The notes beneath the pieces were generated by a model. It saw nothing but the letters and a program-made list of their open reading frames with translations. It ran no database searches and was not told the origin of the DNA. A stretch of 64,000 bases of DNA from Clostridium sp. AM30-24 (GTDB lineage Bacteria > Bacillota > Clostridia > Lachnospirales > Lachnospiraceae): positions 161,600 to 225,599 of the forward strand of contig NZ_QUJB01000003.1 in NCBI RefSeq assembly GCF_003480435.1, in the 5' to 3' direction. The translations under genes and the position numbers were made by a program. How positions within the stretch are numbered: the first letter of the stretch is position 1; each line of letters begins with the position of its first letter. Shown in pieces: positions 1-7,172 of the stretch.

Positions 1-2
1 TA

Positions 3-998
3 TTCTGCGGGATGATGTCTCAGAAGACGGCGGTAGTCGTACTGGCGATTCCCTATCCGGTGTGTCTGTTCCTGTTTACAATGGGACTTCCGGTCCCGGT
101 GCTCTATGTGATGATCTTCCTGATCGGAATCACGAAGGGCATGATCACGATCATCAACAATCACGCGATCCGTCAGGTGACGGGAAGCTCCAATCAATAT
201 CTGAACCTGCTTCATATGTGGTATGCGGTGGGGGCTTTCCTGTCCCCGTTCGTTACGATGCTTCTCATGGGAGCAGGGATGAACTGGAAGACGATCCTGC
301 GCCTCCTTGCAGTCCTCACGGTTCTTATCGTTCTTTCCTATGCCACAATGGATTACAGAAAGATCGAAAAAGAAGAAAAGAAGGAAGCAGGAGAGGAGCA
401 CAGCCAGGCAGCAGCTCCAAAAGAAAAGTTCTGGTTCTTAAAGAACACGGGATTCCTCCTGGCAGTCGGCGCGCTGTTCTTCTATATGGGCCTCGAAAAC
501 TCTGTAAACGGATGGTTTGTTACCTATTTAAAGAGCACAGGCTTTATGTCCGCAAGTCTTGCGACCGTGATGGTATCCGTGACCTGGATCATGATCATGA
601 TCGGAAGGATCGTCATTGCGAACGTCTCAAAGAGAGTGCCGCCGGCAAAGATCCTGGCGGTGATCTCCACGCTGCAGTTCGTGGCGGTGCTGATCCTCGT
701 CTTCGCGAATAACACGGTGATGGCGGTGGCAGCCCTTGTCCTCCTGGGTCTTGGAATGGCAGGCGCCTTTCCGACAACGACGGCATTTACCGGAGATCTC
801 ATGGGGAATTCCCCACTTGGAATGTCGGTGTTTACAGGGATTGGTTCCCTCGGCGGGATCCTTACCCCACAGGTCATTGGCGTCCTTGCGGATAAGCTTG
901 GATTCCGGGCGGCGATCCTGTTTTTAGTGCTGGATGCACTTTTGCTGGCGCTCTTTGGAATCGGTGCTCTGAGATACACTGCAATACAGAAAAAATAA
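3..998 (+). CDS. MFS transporter, FucP-like sugar/uronate permease (5' truncated by window)
   Basis: This is the C-terminal part (about 330 residues) of a major facilitator superfamily permease. The reading frame is open to the left edge, and the first visible methionines lie inside a hydrophobic helix, so the true start is upstream and about 60-70 residues are missing. About nine hydrophobic segments are visible, with a charged Lys/Glu-rich cytoplasmic loop after the first half (around residues 115-140), the usual MFS 6+6 arrangement. The next two genes degrade hexuronates, so uptake of a uronate or related sugar is a fair inference. The substrate cannot be read from the sequence. Confidence 0.8.
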   Translation, partial: FCGMMSQKTAVVVLAIPYPVCLFLFTMGLPVPVLYVMIFLIGITKGMITIINNHAIRQVTGSSNQYLNLLHMWYAVGAFLSPFVTMLLMGAGMNWKTILRLLAVLTVLIVLSYATMDYRKIEKEEKKEAGEEHSQAAAPKEKFWFLKNTGFLLAVGALFFYMGLENSVNGWFVTYLKSTGFMSASLATVMVSVTWIMIMIGRIVIANVSKRVPPAKILAVISTLQFVAVLILVFANNTVMAVAALVLLGLGMAGAFPTTTAFTGDLMGNSPLGMSVFTGIGSLGGILTPQVIGVLADKLGFRAAILFLVLDALLLALFGIGALRYTAIQKK

Positions 999-1036
999 GA
1001 AGAGAACAAGTGAGTGTGTGATAAAAAAGTCAACCG

Positions 1037-1056
1037 GGACGGCATAAAAACCGTCC
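1037..1056 (+). other. Intercistronic hairpin before kduI
   Basis: GGACGG (1037-1042) pairs perfectly with CCGTCC (1051-1056) across an 8-base loop. No U-run follows, so this is more likely an mRNA processing or stability hairpin than a terminator. It sits between the permease and kduI. Confidence 0.45.
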
Positions 1057-1081
1057 TGAATATAAATAAGGGGTAAAACAT

Positions 1082-1924
1082 ATGGATATTCGTTATTCCG
1101 CAAATCAAAGAGATGTAAAACGCTACACAACCGAAGAACTTCGGGACGAGTTCCTGATTCAGGATCTCTACCATCCGGATGAAGTGGTATCAGTCTACTC
1201 CCACGTGGACCGCATGGTGACCCTGGGCTGCATGCCGGTGAAAGAACATGTCTCCATCGAAAAGGGGATCGACTGCTGGAAAAACTTCGGCACCCATTAT
1301 TTCCTTGAGCGCCGCGAGATCGGAATCTTCAATATCGGAGGTGCCGGATCCATCACAGCGGACGGAGTGGAGTACCATCTCGGCTATAAAGACTGCCTGT
1401 ACATCACAAAAGGCACAAAGGAAGTGATCTTTTCCAGTGACAGTGAGGAGGCTCCGGCAAAATTTTACATGGTGAGTGCGCCGGCCCACACGTCCTACGA
1501 GACAAAGCTGATCACCTTGAAGGATGCCGCAAAGCGCCCGCTGGGTGATGCCAATACATCCAATAAGAGAGTCATCAACCAGTTCATTCATCCGGATGTG
1601 CTGAAAACATGCCAGCTTTCCATGGGAATGACAGCTCTGGAGCCGGGAAGTGTCTGGAACAGCATGCCGTGCCACACCCATGAGCGCCGGATGGAGATCT
1701 ATATGTACTTTGAAGTTCCGGAGAATCAGGTGGTCATACACTTTATGGGTGAACCGACTGAGACGAGACACATCGTCATGAAAAATGAAGAAGCTGTGAT
1801 CAGCCCGTCCTGGAGCATCCACTGTGGAGCGGGAACATCCAACTACACCTTTATCTGGGCTATGGGCGGAGAGAATCAGGAGTTCGACGATATGGACAAC
1901 ATCGCTCCGATGGACTTAAAGTAA
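1082..1924 (+). CDS. kduI: 5-dehydro-4-deoxy-D-glucuronate isomerase
   Basis: Cytoplasmic isomerase that converts 5-keto-4-deoxyuronate (from pectin or glycosaminoglycan oligouronides) to 2,5-diketo-3-deoxygluconate. The protein is 280 residues, the usual family length. The cupin zinc ligands known from E. coli KduI (His196, His198, Glu203, His245) are matched in spacing here by His198, His200, Glu205 and His247, in the segments CHTHERRMEIY and WSIHCGAG. The ATG follows AAGGGG. It lies directly upstream of the SDR that catalyses the next step, with the permease before it, forming a small uronate-use cluster. Confidence 0.95.
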   Translation: MDIRYSANQRDVKRYTTEELRDEFLIQDLYHPDEVVSVYSHVDRMVTLGCMPVKEHVSIEKGIDCWKNFGTHYFLERREIGIFNIGGAGSITADGVEYHLGYKDCLYITKGTKEVIFSSDSEEAPAKFYMVSAPAHTSYETKLITLKDAAKRPLGDANTSNKRVINQFIHPDVLKTCQLSMGMTALEPGSVWNSMPCHTHERRMEIYMYFEVPENQVVIHFMGEPTETRHIVMKNEEAVISPSWSIHCGAGTSNYTFIWAMGGENQEFDDMDNIAPMDLK

Positions 1925-1979
1925 GATATCGCAGAGGCCGATAAAAAACTGATATAAAATAGGAAAGGTAAGGATCAAA

Positions 1980-2780
1980 ATGGATAAGAAGAACATGTTT
2001 TCTCTGGAAGGAAAGATCGCTCTCGTAACAGGAGGTGCCCATGGAATCGGCTTTGCCATCGCGGAGAGTTATGCGGAAGCAGGAGCAAAGGTTGTATTTA
2101 ACTGCAGCAGCGAGGCATCTTTAGAGCGCGGACTTGCCGCATACAAAGAAAAAGGGATTGATGCTCGCGGTTATGTCTGCGATGTTACGGATGAGGAAGC
2201 GGTAAAGAAAATGATCGCGGATATCGAGGAGAAGATCGGAACGGTCGATATCCTTGTAAACAATGCGGGAATGATCAAAAGAATTCCGATGCATGAGATG
2301 AGCGCGGATGAGTTCCGCAAGGTTGTCGATGTTGACCTGAATGCTCCGTTCATCATGGCAAAGGCTGTCCTTCCGGGCATGATGAAAAAGAAAGCCGGAA
2401 AGATCATCAACATCTGCTCCATGATGTCTGAACTCGGAAGAGAGACCGTATCCGCATACGCAGCGGCAAAGGGCGGTTTGAAGATGCTCACAAAGAACAT
2501 CGCCTCCGAGTACGGAGAGTACAATATCCAGTGCAACGGCATTGGACCCGGCTACATCGCCACATCCCAGACAGCTCCGTTAAGAGAACGTCAGGCTGAC
2601 GGCTCCCGTCATCCGTTCGACCAGTTTATCATCGCGAAGACACCGGCAGCAAGATGGGGCACCGTGGAAGATCTCAAGGGACCGGCAGTGTTCCTCGCGT
2701 CCGAGGCTTCTGACTTTGTAAATGGACACATCCTCTATGTGGACGGAGGTATCCTCGCTTATATCGGAAAACAGCCGTAA
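1980..2780 (+). CDS. kduD: SDR oxidoreductase: KduD / gluconate 5-dehydrogenase
   Basis: Classical short-chain dehydrogenase of 266 residues. It carries the Rossmann motif TGGAHGIG near residue 17, the NNAG motif, the catalytic Ser and Tyr-x-x-x-Lys (SAYAAAKGG), and the C-terminal substrate lid. By neighbourhood with kduI it most likely reduces 2,5-diketo-3-deoxygluconate to 2-keto-3-deoxygluconate (KduD). Very similar clostridial proteins are also annotated gluconate 5-dehydrogenase, and sequence reading cannot separate the two. It starts at ATG 55 bp after kduI with AAAGGTAAGG upstream, so the two are probably co-transcribed. Confidence 0.88.
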   Translation: MDKKNMFSLEGKIALVTGGAHGIGFAIAESYAEAGAKVVFNCSSEASLERGLAAYKEKGIDARGYVCDVTDEEAVKKMIADIEEKIGTVDILVNNAGMIKRIPMHEMSADEFRKVVDVDLNAPFIMAKAVLPGMMKKKAGKIINICSMMSELGRETVSAYAAAKGGLKMLTKNIASEYGEYNIQCNGIGPGYIATSQTAPLRERQADGSRHPFDQFIIAKTPAARWGTVEDLKGPAVFLASEASDFVNGHILYVDGGILAYIGKQP

Positions 2781-2799
2781 AGACAGAAACAGATTTTGC

Positions 2800-2834
2800 C
2801 ATATAAAGACATAAGTACTGCTTGTCTTTATGTG
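2800..2834 (+). terminator. Inverted repeat after kduD, possible terminator
   Basis: A 12-bp stem (2800-2811 with 2823-2834, one G-U pair) around an 11-base loop lies 20 bp after the kduD stop. There is no U-tract, so it may be a Rho-dependent or processing signal, not a classical intrinsic terminator. Confidence 0.4.
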
Positions 2835-2877
2835 ACCTGAAATTAGTATATTTGATAAATTTTTTCGGGCGGCTTTG

Positions 2878-2906
2878 TTGACATTTTTGCAGAAAGCTGA
2901 TATACT
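2878..2906 (+). promoter_or_regulatory. Strong SigA promoter of the hydroxyglutarate operon
   Basis: A perfect -35 TTGACA (2878-2883) is followed by a 17-base spacer and TATACT (2901-2906). This near-consensus promoter would start transcription near 2913 and give a leader of about 160 nt before gcdD. It is one of the best-scoring promoters in the window by eye, in keeping with a major fermentation operon. Confidence 0.85.
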
Positions 2907-2948
2907 CAAATTACGATATTGTGAAAAATGCATAGAAACAGGAGCAAG

Positions 2949-2975
2949 ACGGGTACATTTTTAAGATGTGCCCGT
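2949..2975 (+). other. Leader hairpin of the hydroxyglutarate operon
   Basis: ACGGGTACAT (2949-2958) pairs with ATGTGCCCGT (2966-2975): 10 bp with one G-U pair and a 7-base loop. No U-tract follows. It lies about 36 nt into the predicted mRNA. Confidence 0.5.
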
Positions 2976-2990
2976 ATGCGTTGAGGAAAA

Positions 2991-3008
2991 TGTGGAATGC
3001 ATTCCACA
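2991..3008. promoter_or_regulatory. 18-bp perfect palindrome in the operon leader, candidate operator
   Basis: TGTGGAATGCATTCCACA is a perfect palindrome with no loop. Without a loop it is a poor RNA hairpin but a good protein-binding site for a dimeric regulator. It lies about 80 bp downstream of the predicted transcription start, between the leader hairpin and the gcdD Shine-Dalgarno site. The binding protein is unknown. Confidence 0.5.
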
Positions 3009-3073
3009 ATACGAAATAACTAACCAACAAAAGTTTCTTAAGTGAAACGAAACGAAGGAGGTGCGGTAAGTAT

Positions 3074-3355
3074 ATGTGGACAGGCGGTATGACCTTTGCG
3101 GATTCGATTATCATTTCACTTGTTGGACTGTTAGTCGTATTCTCGGCACTTGCAGTGCTCGCAATCGCGGTTATCATTATCTCTAAGGTCATCGGTACAT
3201 TATTTAAGGAGAGTGCGCCAAAGGCAGCTGCGGCAGTTGCAGCACCGGCTCCGGCTATCGATGAGGAATCCTATGCAGTGCTTCTCGCGGCAGTCAGTGA
3301 GGAAGCAAGATTGTCTGGAGAGCAGTTCCGTGTAACAAGTATCAAAGAACTGTAA
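3074..3355 (+). CDS. gcdD: Glutaconyl-CoA decarboxylase delta subunit (OadG-like small membrane subunit)
   Basis: A 93-residue single-pass membrane protein with one long N-terminal hydrophobic helix (about residues 8-38), an Ala/Pro-rich patch and a short hydrophilic C-terminus. This is the layout of OadG/MmdD/GcdD subunits of sodium-pumping decarboxylases, which hold the carboxyltransferase and the membrane pump together. It is first in the order gcdD-gcdC-gcdB, as expected for the family. The AGGAGG site lies upstream of the ATG with rather long spacing. Sequence conservation in this subunit is always low, so context carries much of the call. Confidence 0.85.
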   Translation: MWTGGMTFADSIIISLVGLLVVFSALAVLAIAVIIISKVIGTLFKESAPKAAAAVAAPAPAIDEESYAVLLAAVSEEARLSGEQFRVTSIKEL

Positions 3356-3404
3356 AAAACAAAAAACCTAAAACGCAGAAAAAGGAAAGGATGTAGTAAA
3401 TAAC

Positions 3405-3845
3405 ATGAAATACGTTGCAACATTAAACGGAAAAAAGTATGAAGTTGAGATCGAGAGAGTAGACGAGTACAGACCGCTTGACAGAGGCGCACAGGCTAGC
3501 GCACCGGCTCCGATCCTCGCAGCAGCACCGGCTCCGAAGGCAGCTCCGGCACCGGCAGCAGCACCGGCACCAGCTCCAGCACCGGCACCGGCTCCGGCTC
3601 CAGCACCGGCAGCAGCACCGGCAGCAGCAGGCGGACAGACAGTAGAGGCTCCGATGCCAGGTAAGATCCTTGACATCAAAGTTAAAGTTGGTGACGCAGT
3701 TGGTTATGGTCAGTGTGTAATCGTTATGGAAGCAATGAAGATGGAGACAGAGATCGTAGCTCCGGCAGCAGGAACTGTTGCATCCATCAACGTAAGCACA
3801 GGCGATTCCGTTGAGACAGGTGCAGTTCTGGTTACCTTAAACTAA
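3405..3845 (+). CDS. gcdC: Glutaconyl-CoA decarboxylase gamma subunit, biotin carrier
   Basis: A 146-residue biotin carrier. Residues 1-30 form a short N-terminal domain. Residues about 31-73 are an Ala-Pro linker built of AP repeats. Residues about 76-146 form the biotinyl domain with EAMKMET, so the biotinylated lysine is Lys110, 36 residues from the C-terminus. It carries CO2 from the alpha subunit (GcdA) to the membrane beta subunit (GcdB), where decarboxylation drives Na+ export. The long flexible linker is typical of GcdC. The GC-rich linker creates a misleading antisense open frame. Confidence 0.95.
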   Translation: MKYVATLNGKKYEVEIERVDEYRPLDRGAQASAPAPILAAAPAPKAAPAPAAAPAPAPAPAPAPAPAPAAAPAAAGGQTVEAPMPGKILDIKVKVGDAVGYGQCVIVMEAMKMETEIVAPAAGTVASINVSTGDSVETGAVLVTLN

Positions 3846-3861
3846 GCAGGAGGTGCCACAC

Positions 3862-5004
3862 GTGAATATACTTTCAGTTTTCGCGGAGCTGCTCGCCCAG
3901 TCAGGTTTTGCCGCAATCACCTGGCAGCAGTGCGTAATGCTCCTTGTATCCTTCGTTTTATTATATCTTGCAATCAAGAAGCAGTTTGAACCGCTCCTTC
4001 TGCTCCCGATCGCATTCGGTATGTTCCTTGCGAACCTTCCGCTTGCAGGTCTTATGAATGAGGCAGATCACTGGTATCAGTCCGGTGTGTTAAGAATTAT
4101 GTACATGGGCGTTAAGTCCAGCTTATTCCCGTGCCTGATCTTCATGGCAGTCGGCGCGATGACAGACTTCGGTCCGTTGATCGCGAACCCGGTCAGCCTT
4201 CTTCTCGGTGCAGCCGCTCAGTTCGGTATCTATGTTGCATTTACACTCGCAAATGCAACCGGACTTTTCACACCGGGTGAGTGTGCAGCGATCGGTATCA
4301 TCGGCGGTGCTGATGGCCCGACCGCGATCTATATCGCAAATAACCTGGCTCCGGATCTTGTAGCTCCGATCGCCGTAGCCGCATATTCCTACATGGCTCT
4401 GATCCCGCTGATCCAGCCGCCGATCATGAAGCTCCTTACAACAAAGAAAGAGCGTCAGATCGTTATGAAGCAGTTAAGAAAAGTCAGCAAAGTCGAGAAG
4501 GTTGTATTCCCGGTATTCGTTGTTCTGTTCTGCTCCCTGCTTCTTCCGTCCGTAGCACCGCTTCTTGGTATGCTGATGCTCGGTAACCTGTTCCGTGAGT
4601 CCGGCGTTACCGGAAGACTTTCCGATACCGCACAGAACGCACTCTGCAACATCGTTACGATCATGCTCGGCACAACCGTAGGCGCTACAGCAAACGGAGA
4701 GATCTTCCTCCGTGTCCAGACACTGGCTATCATTGCAATGGGTCTTCTTGCTTTCGCGTTTGCGACAGTCGGAGGTATCCTGCTTGGTAAAGTCCTGTGT
4801 GCGATCACAGGCGGCAAGATCAACCCACTGATCGGTTCTGCAGGTGTATCTGCCGTTCCGATGGCAGCCCGTGTATCCCAGACTGTTGGTGCTAAGGAAA
4901 ATCCGACCAACTTCCTTCTGATGCACGCTATGGGTCCGAACGTGGCAGGTGTTATCGGTTCTGCAGTAGCAGCCGGTTACTTCATGCTGATGTTCAAGGC
5001 CTGA
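3862..5004 (+). CDS. gcdB: Glutaconyl-CoA decarboxylase beta subunit, Na+-translocating membrane carboxylyase
   Basis: The integral membrane subunit (380 residues, about ten hydrophobic segments) that decarboxylates carboxybiotin and exports Na+. The hallmark [16 protein letters not shown] segment holds the conserved Asp of the family's sodium site, and a second conserved block [11 protein letters not shown] lies near the C-terminus. I place the start at GTG 3862, 8 nt after AGGAGG (3848-3853). An in-frame GTG at 3853 overlaps that site and is less likely. It follows gcdC by 16 bp, so the pump subunits are translated from one mRNA. Confidence 0.95.
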   Translation: MNILSVFAELLAQSGFAAITWQQCVMLLVSFVLLYLAIKKQFEPLLLLPIAFGMFLANLPLAGLMNEADHWYQSGVLRIMYMGVKSSLFPCLIFMAVGAMTDFGPLIANPVSLLLGAAAQFGIYVAFTLANATGLFTPGECAAIGIIGGADGPTAIYIANNLAPDLVAPIAVAAYSYMALIPLIQPPIMKLLTTKKERQIVMKQLRKVSKVEKVVFPVFVVLFCSLLLPSVAPLLGMLMLGNLFRESGVTGRLSDTAQNALCNIVTIMLGTTVGATANGEIFLRVQTLAIIAMGLLAFAFATVGGILLGKVLCAITGGKINPLIGSAGVSAVPMAARVSQTVGAKENPTNFLLMHAMGPNVAGVIGSAVAAGYFMLMFKA

Positions 5005-5084
5005 TCGAACCCCTTCGAAACGGAACCAGAAGTTGAAATTCATTCCGTATCGTGGTATATTTTTACAGGAATTAAAAGCAGTTC

Positions 5085-5116
5085 AGGCCTGTCTGAGGAG
5101 AACAGGCAGGCCTTTT
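5085..5116 (+). terminator. Hairpin with U-run between gcdB and gctA (attenuator or processing site)
   Basis: AGGCCTGTCTG (5085-5095) pairs with CAGGCAGGCCT (5103-5113), 11 bp with one G-U pair and a 7-base loop, then four T (5113-5116). An outer 6-bp stem GCAGTT/AACTGC (5078-5083 with 5117-5122) encloses it. It looks like a partial terminator that would lower expression of downstream genes or protect the gcdDCB message. Confidence 0.7.
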
Positions 5117-5147
5117 AACTGCAAATATAAATAAAGGAGGCTTTATT

Positions 5148-6248
5148 GTGGCTAATAAAGTTATGTCATTACACGATGCCGTAGAGAAGTATGTACATGA
5201 TAACGATGTACTCTGCCTCGGCGGATTTACAACAAACCGTAAACCGTACGCTGCTGTTTACGAGATCCTTCGTCAGGGTAAAACTGGTTTTGTAGGCTGG
5301 TCCGGTCCGGCAGGCGGAGACTGGGACTCCTTAATCGGTGAGGGTCGTGTAAGAGCTTACATCAACTGCTACACAGCAAACTCTGGTTATACAAACGTTG
5401 CACGTCGTTTCCGTGCTGCGATCGAGAAAGGTGAGCTTACATATGAGGACTACTCCCAGGACGTTCTTATGTTACAGCTTCACGCAGCTTCCCTTGGTCT
5501 TCCGTACCTCCCTGTAAGAATGATGCAGGGCTCCGGTCTTGTTAAATTCTGGGGTATCAGCGAAGAGAAGAGAAAAACAATGGAAGGCGTTGACAACTTA
5601 AAGTGCGTAGATATCGAGAACCCGTTTGAGCCGGGCGAGAAACTTCTTGCTGTTCCGGTTCCGAAGCTTGACTGCGCGATCATCCATGTACAGCAGGCAT
5701 CTCCGGATGGAACCTGCATTATCGATGGTGATGAGTTCCACGATGTTGATATCGCTATCGCTGCAAAACGCACGATCGTTACATGCGAGGAGATCGTAAG
5801 TGACGAGTACATCCGCCGTGATCCTACAAAGACAAGAATCTTCGGCGAGTGCGTAGACGCTGTTGTTCGTGCTCCGTACGGTGCATGGCCGGCACAGTGC
5901 TATGGCTACTATGATGATGATGATAAGGGACTTAAGGAGTACGATAAGGCTTCCAAGTACCTTGATGCTGAGGATGCTAAGGCACAGCTCGCAAAGGCTG
6001 CTGCAAAGGCTGAGAAGGCTGCTGCTGCTAAACCGGAAGATGAGAAGCTTGCAAAGGCTGCAGAAGTTGCAAAACAGGCTGCAGAGGATGCTGCTAATGG
6101 CACAAAGATTCCGGAGACCTTCAAGGATTACCTCCAGAAATATGTATACGGCTGCAAGGATCAGGATGATCTTCTTAATGTCCTTGGCGGCGCTCGCCTC
6201 ATGAACCTTAAGAATGAGCCGCATCTTGGCTATTCTACCAGACACTAA
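5148..6248 (+). CDS. gctA: Glutaconate CoA-transferase subunit A, with Ala/Lys-rich insertion
   Basis: Alpha subunit of the cytoplasmic enzyme that moves CoA from acetyl-CoA (or glutaconyl-CoA) to (R)-2-hydroxyglutarate. The N-terminal class I CoA-transferase fold is clear, including LCLGGFTTNRKPYAAVYE and the GWSGPAGGDWDSLIG loop. The protein is 366 residues against about 320 in Acidaminococcus fermentans GctA. The excess is a low-complexity, helical, Ala/Lys/Glu-rich stretch at about residues 275-318, just before the C-terminal YLQKYVYG segment. Reading frame and codon use continue unbroken through it. It starts at ATG... more exactly at GTG 5148 after AAGGAGG, and is followed 21 bp later by gctB, its obligate partner. 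Confidence 0.95.
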   Translation: MANKVMSLHDAVEKYVHDNDVLCLGGFTTNRKPYAAVYEILRQGKTGFVGWSGPAGGDWDSLIGEGRVRAYINCYTANSGYTNVARRFRAAIEKGELTYEDYSQDVLMLQLHAASLGLPYLPVRMMQGSGLVKFWGISEEKRKTMEGVDNLKCVDIENPFEPGEKLLAVPVPKLDCAIIHVQQASPDGTCIIDGDEFHDVDIAIAAKRTIVTCEEIVSDEYIRRDPTKTRIFGECVDAVVRAPYGAWPAQCYGYYDDDDKGLKEYDKASKYLDAEDAKAQLAKAAAKAEKAAAAKPEDEKLAKAAEVAKQAAEDAANGTKIPETFKDYLQKYVYGCKDQDDLLNVLGGARLMNLKNEPHLGYSTRH

Positions 6249-6269
6249 TTGAGGGAGGGAAATTCAAAA

Positions 6270-7079
6270 ATGGCTGATTATACAAAGTATACAAAGCAGG
6301 AAATGCAGGCTTATGCCATCGCAAAAAATATTAAAGAAAATCAGATCGTTATCGTTGGTACCGGTCTTCCGTTAATCGGCGCTTCTCTTGCGAAGCGTGT
6401 GGTTTGCCCGAGCTGCCATCCGATCGTAGAGAGCGGACTTATGGACTGCTCACCGGTAGAGGTACCGCGTTCCGTAGGTGATAACCGTTTCATGGCTCAC
6501 TGTGCAGTACAGTGGCCGAACGTTCGTTTCGTAGGCTTCGAGGCGAATGAATGGCTTCATGACGCTGACCGTATGATCGCTTTCATCGGCGGCGCTCAGA
6601 TCGACCCGTATGGTAACGTAAACTCTACATGTATCTTCGGTAAAGGCGACTATGTTCAGCCGACAACACGTTTCACAGGTTCCGGCGGAGCTAACGGTAT
6701 CGCTACATTCTGTAACACAATCATCATGATGCAGCACCAGAAGAGAAGATTCATGGAGCATGTTGACTACATCACAAGCTGCGGCTGGATGGACGGCCCT
6801 GGCGGACGTGAGAGAGCAGGTCTTCCGGGCAACCGTGGACCGCAGATGGTAGTTACAGATCTTGGTATCATGAAGTTCGACGAAGAGACCAAGAGAATGT
6901 ACCTTGCTTACTACTATCCATTCTCCTCTCCGGAAATGGTTCAGGAGAACACAGGTTTCGAGATCGATACCACAAGAGCTCAGCTTATGGAAGGTCCGGA
7001 TCCGGAGATCATCCGCGTAATTCGTGAAGAGATCGACCCAGGTCAGGCATTCATCAAAGTTCCGAAGGAAACAAAGTAA
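6270..7079 (+). CDS. gctB: Glutaconate CoA-transferase subunit B
   Basis: Beta subunit (269 residues) of glutaconate CoA-transferase. It carries the catalytic glutamate that forms the covalent CoA thioester. Glu54 of the A. fermentans enzyme corresponds here to Glu54 in the segment HPIVESGLMD, and a Gly-rich loop GSGGANGIA follows at about residues 137-145. I place the start at ATG 6270, 11 nt after GGGAGG; a TTG 21 bp upstream overlaps that ribosome site and is rejected. It works only with GctA. Confidence 0.96.
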   Translation: MADYTKYTKQEMQAYAIAKNIKENQIVIVGTGLPLIGASLAKRVVCPSCHPIVESGLMDCSPVEVPRSVGDNRFMAHCAVQWPNVRFVGFEANEWLHDADRMIAFIGGAQIDPYGNVNSTCIFGKGDYVQPTTRFTGSGGANGIATFCNTIIMMQHQKRRFMEHVDYITSCGWMDGPGGRERAGLPGNRGPQMVVTDLGIMKFDEETKRMYLAYYYPFSSPEMVQENTGFEIDTTRAQLMEGPDPEIIRVIREEIDPGQAFIKVPKETK

Positions 7080-7112
7080 TCGAAACTGATTTAAAGTGAA
7101 ATCATAAATGCC

Positions 7113-7144
7113 GCGGTCAGCGGCTGGCAAAATCCGCTGACCGC
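7113..7144 (+). other. Perfect 11-bp hairpin between gctB and gcdA
   Basis: GCGGTCAGCGG (7113-7123) pairs perfectly with CCGCTGACCGC (7134-7144), with a 10-base loop and no U-tract. It probably blocks 3' exonucleases or marks a processing site between operon segments. Confidence 0.6.
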
Positions 7145-7172
7145 AGCGATCGCGTATATAAGGAGGAAGAAC

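Noticed and set aside
3520..3630. Possible minisatellite inside gcdC
   Set aside because: The repeats encode the flexible Ala-Pro linker normal for GcdC and vary in codon use, so protein function explains them.
3368..3679. Antisense open frame rich in Gly and Ala opposite gcdC
   Set aside because: It is a shadow of the Ala-Pro linker codons of gcdC; it has no ribosome site and no domain.
5598..6245. Long antisense frame opposite gctA
   Set aside because: Composition mirrors the biased codons of gctA, and no promoter or ribosome site is present.
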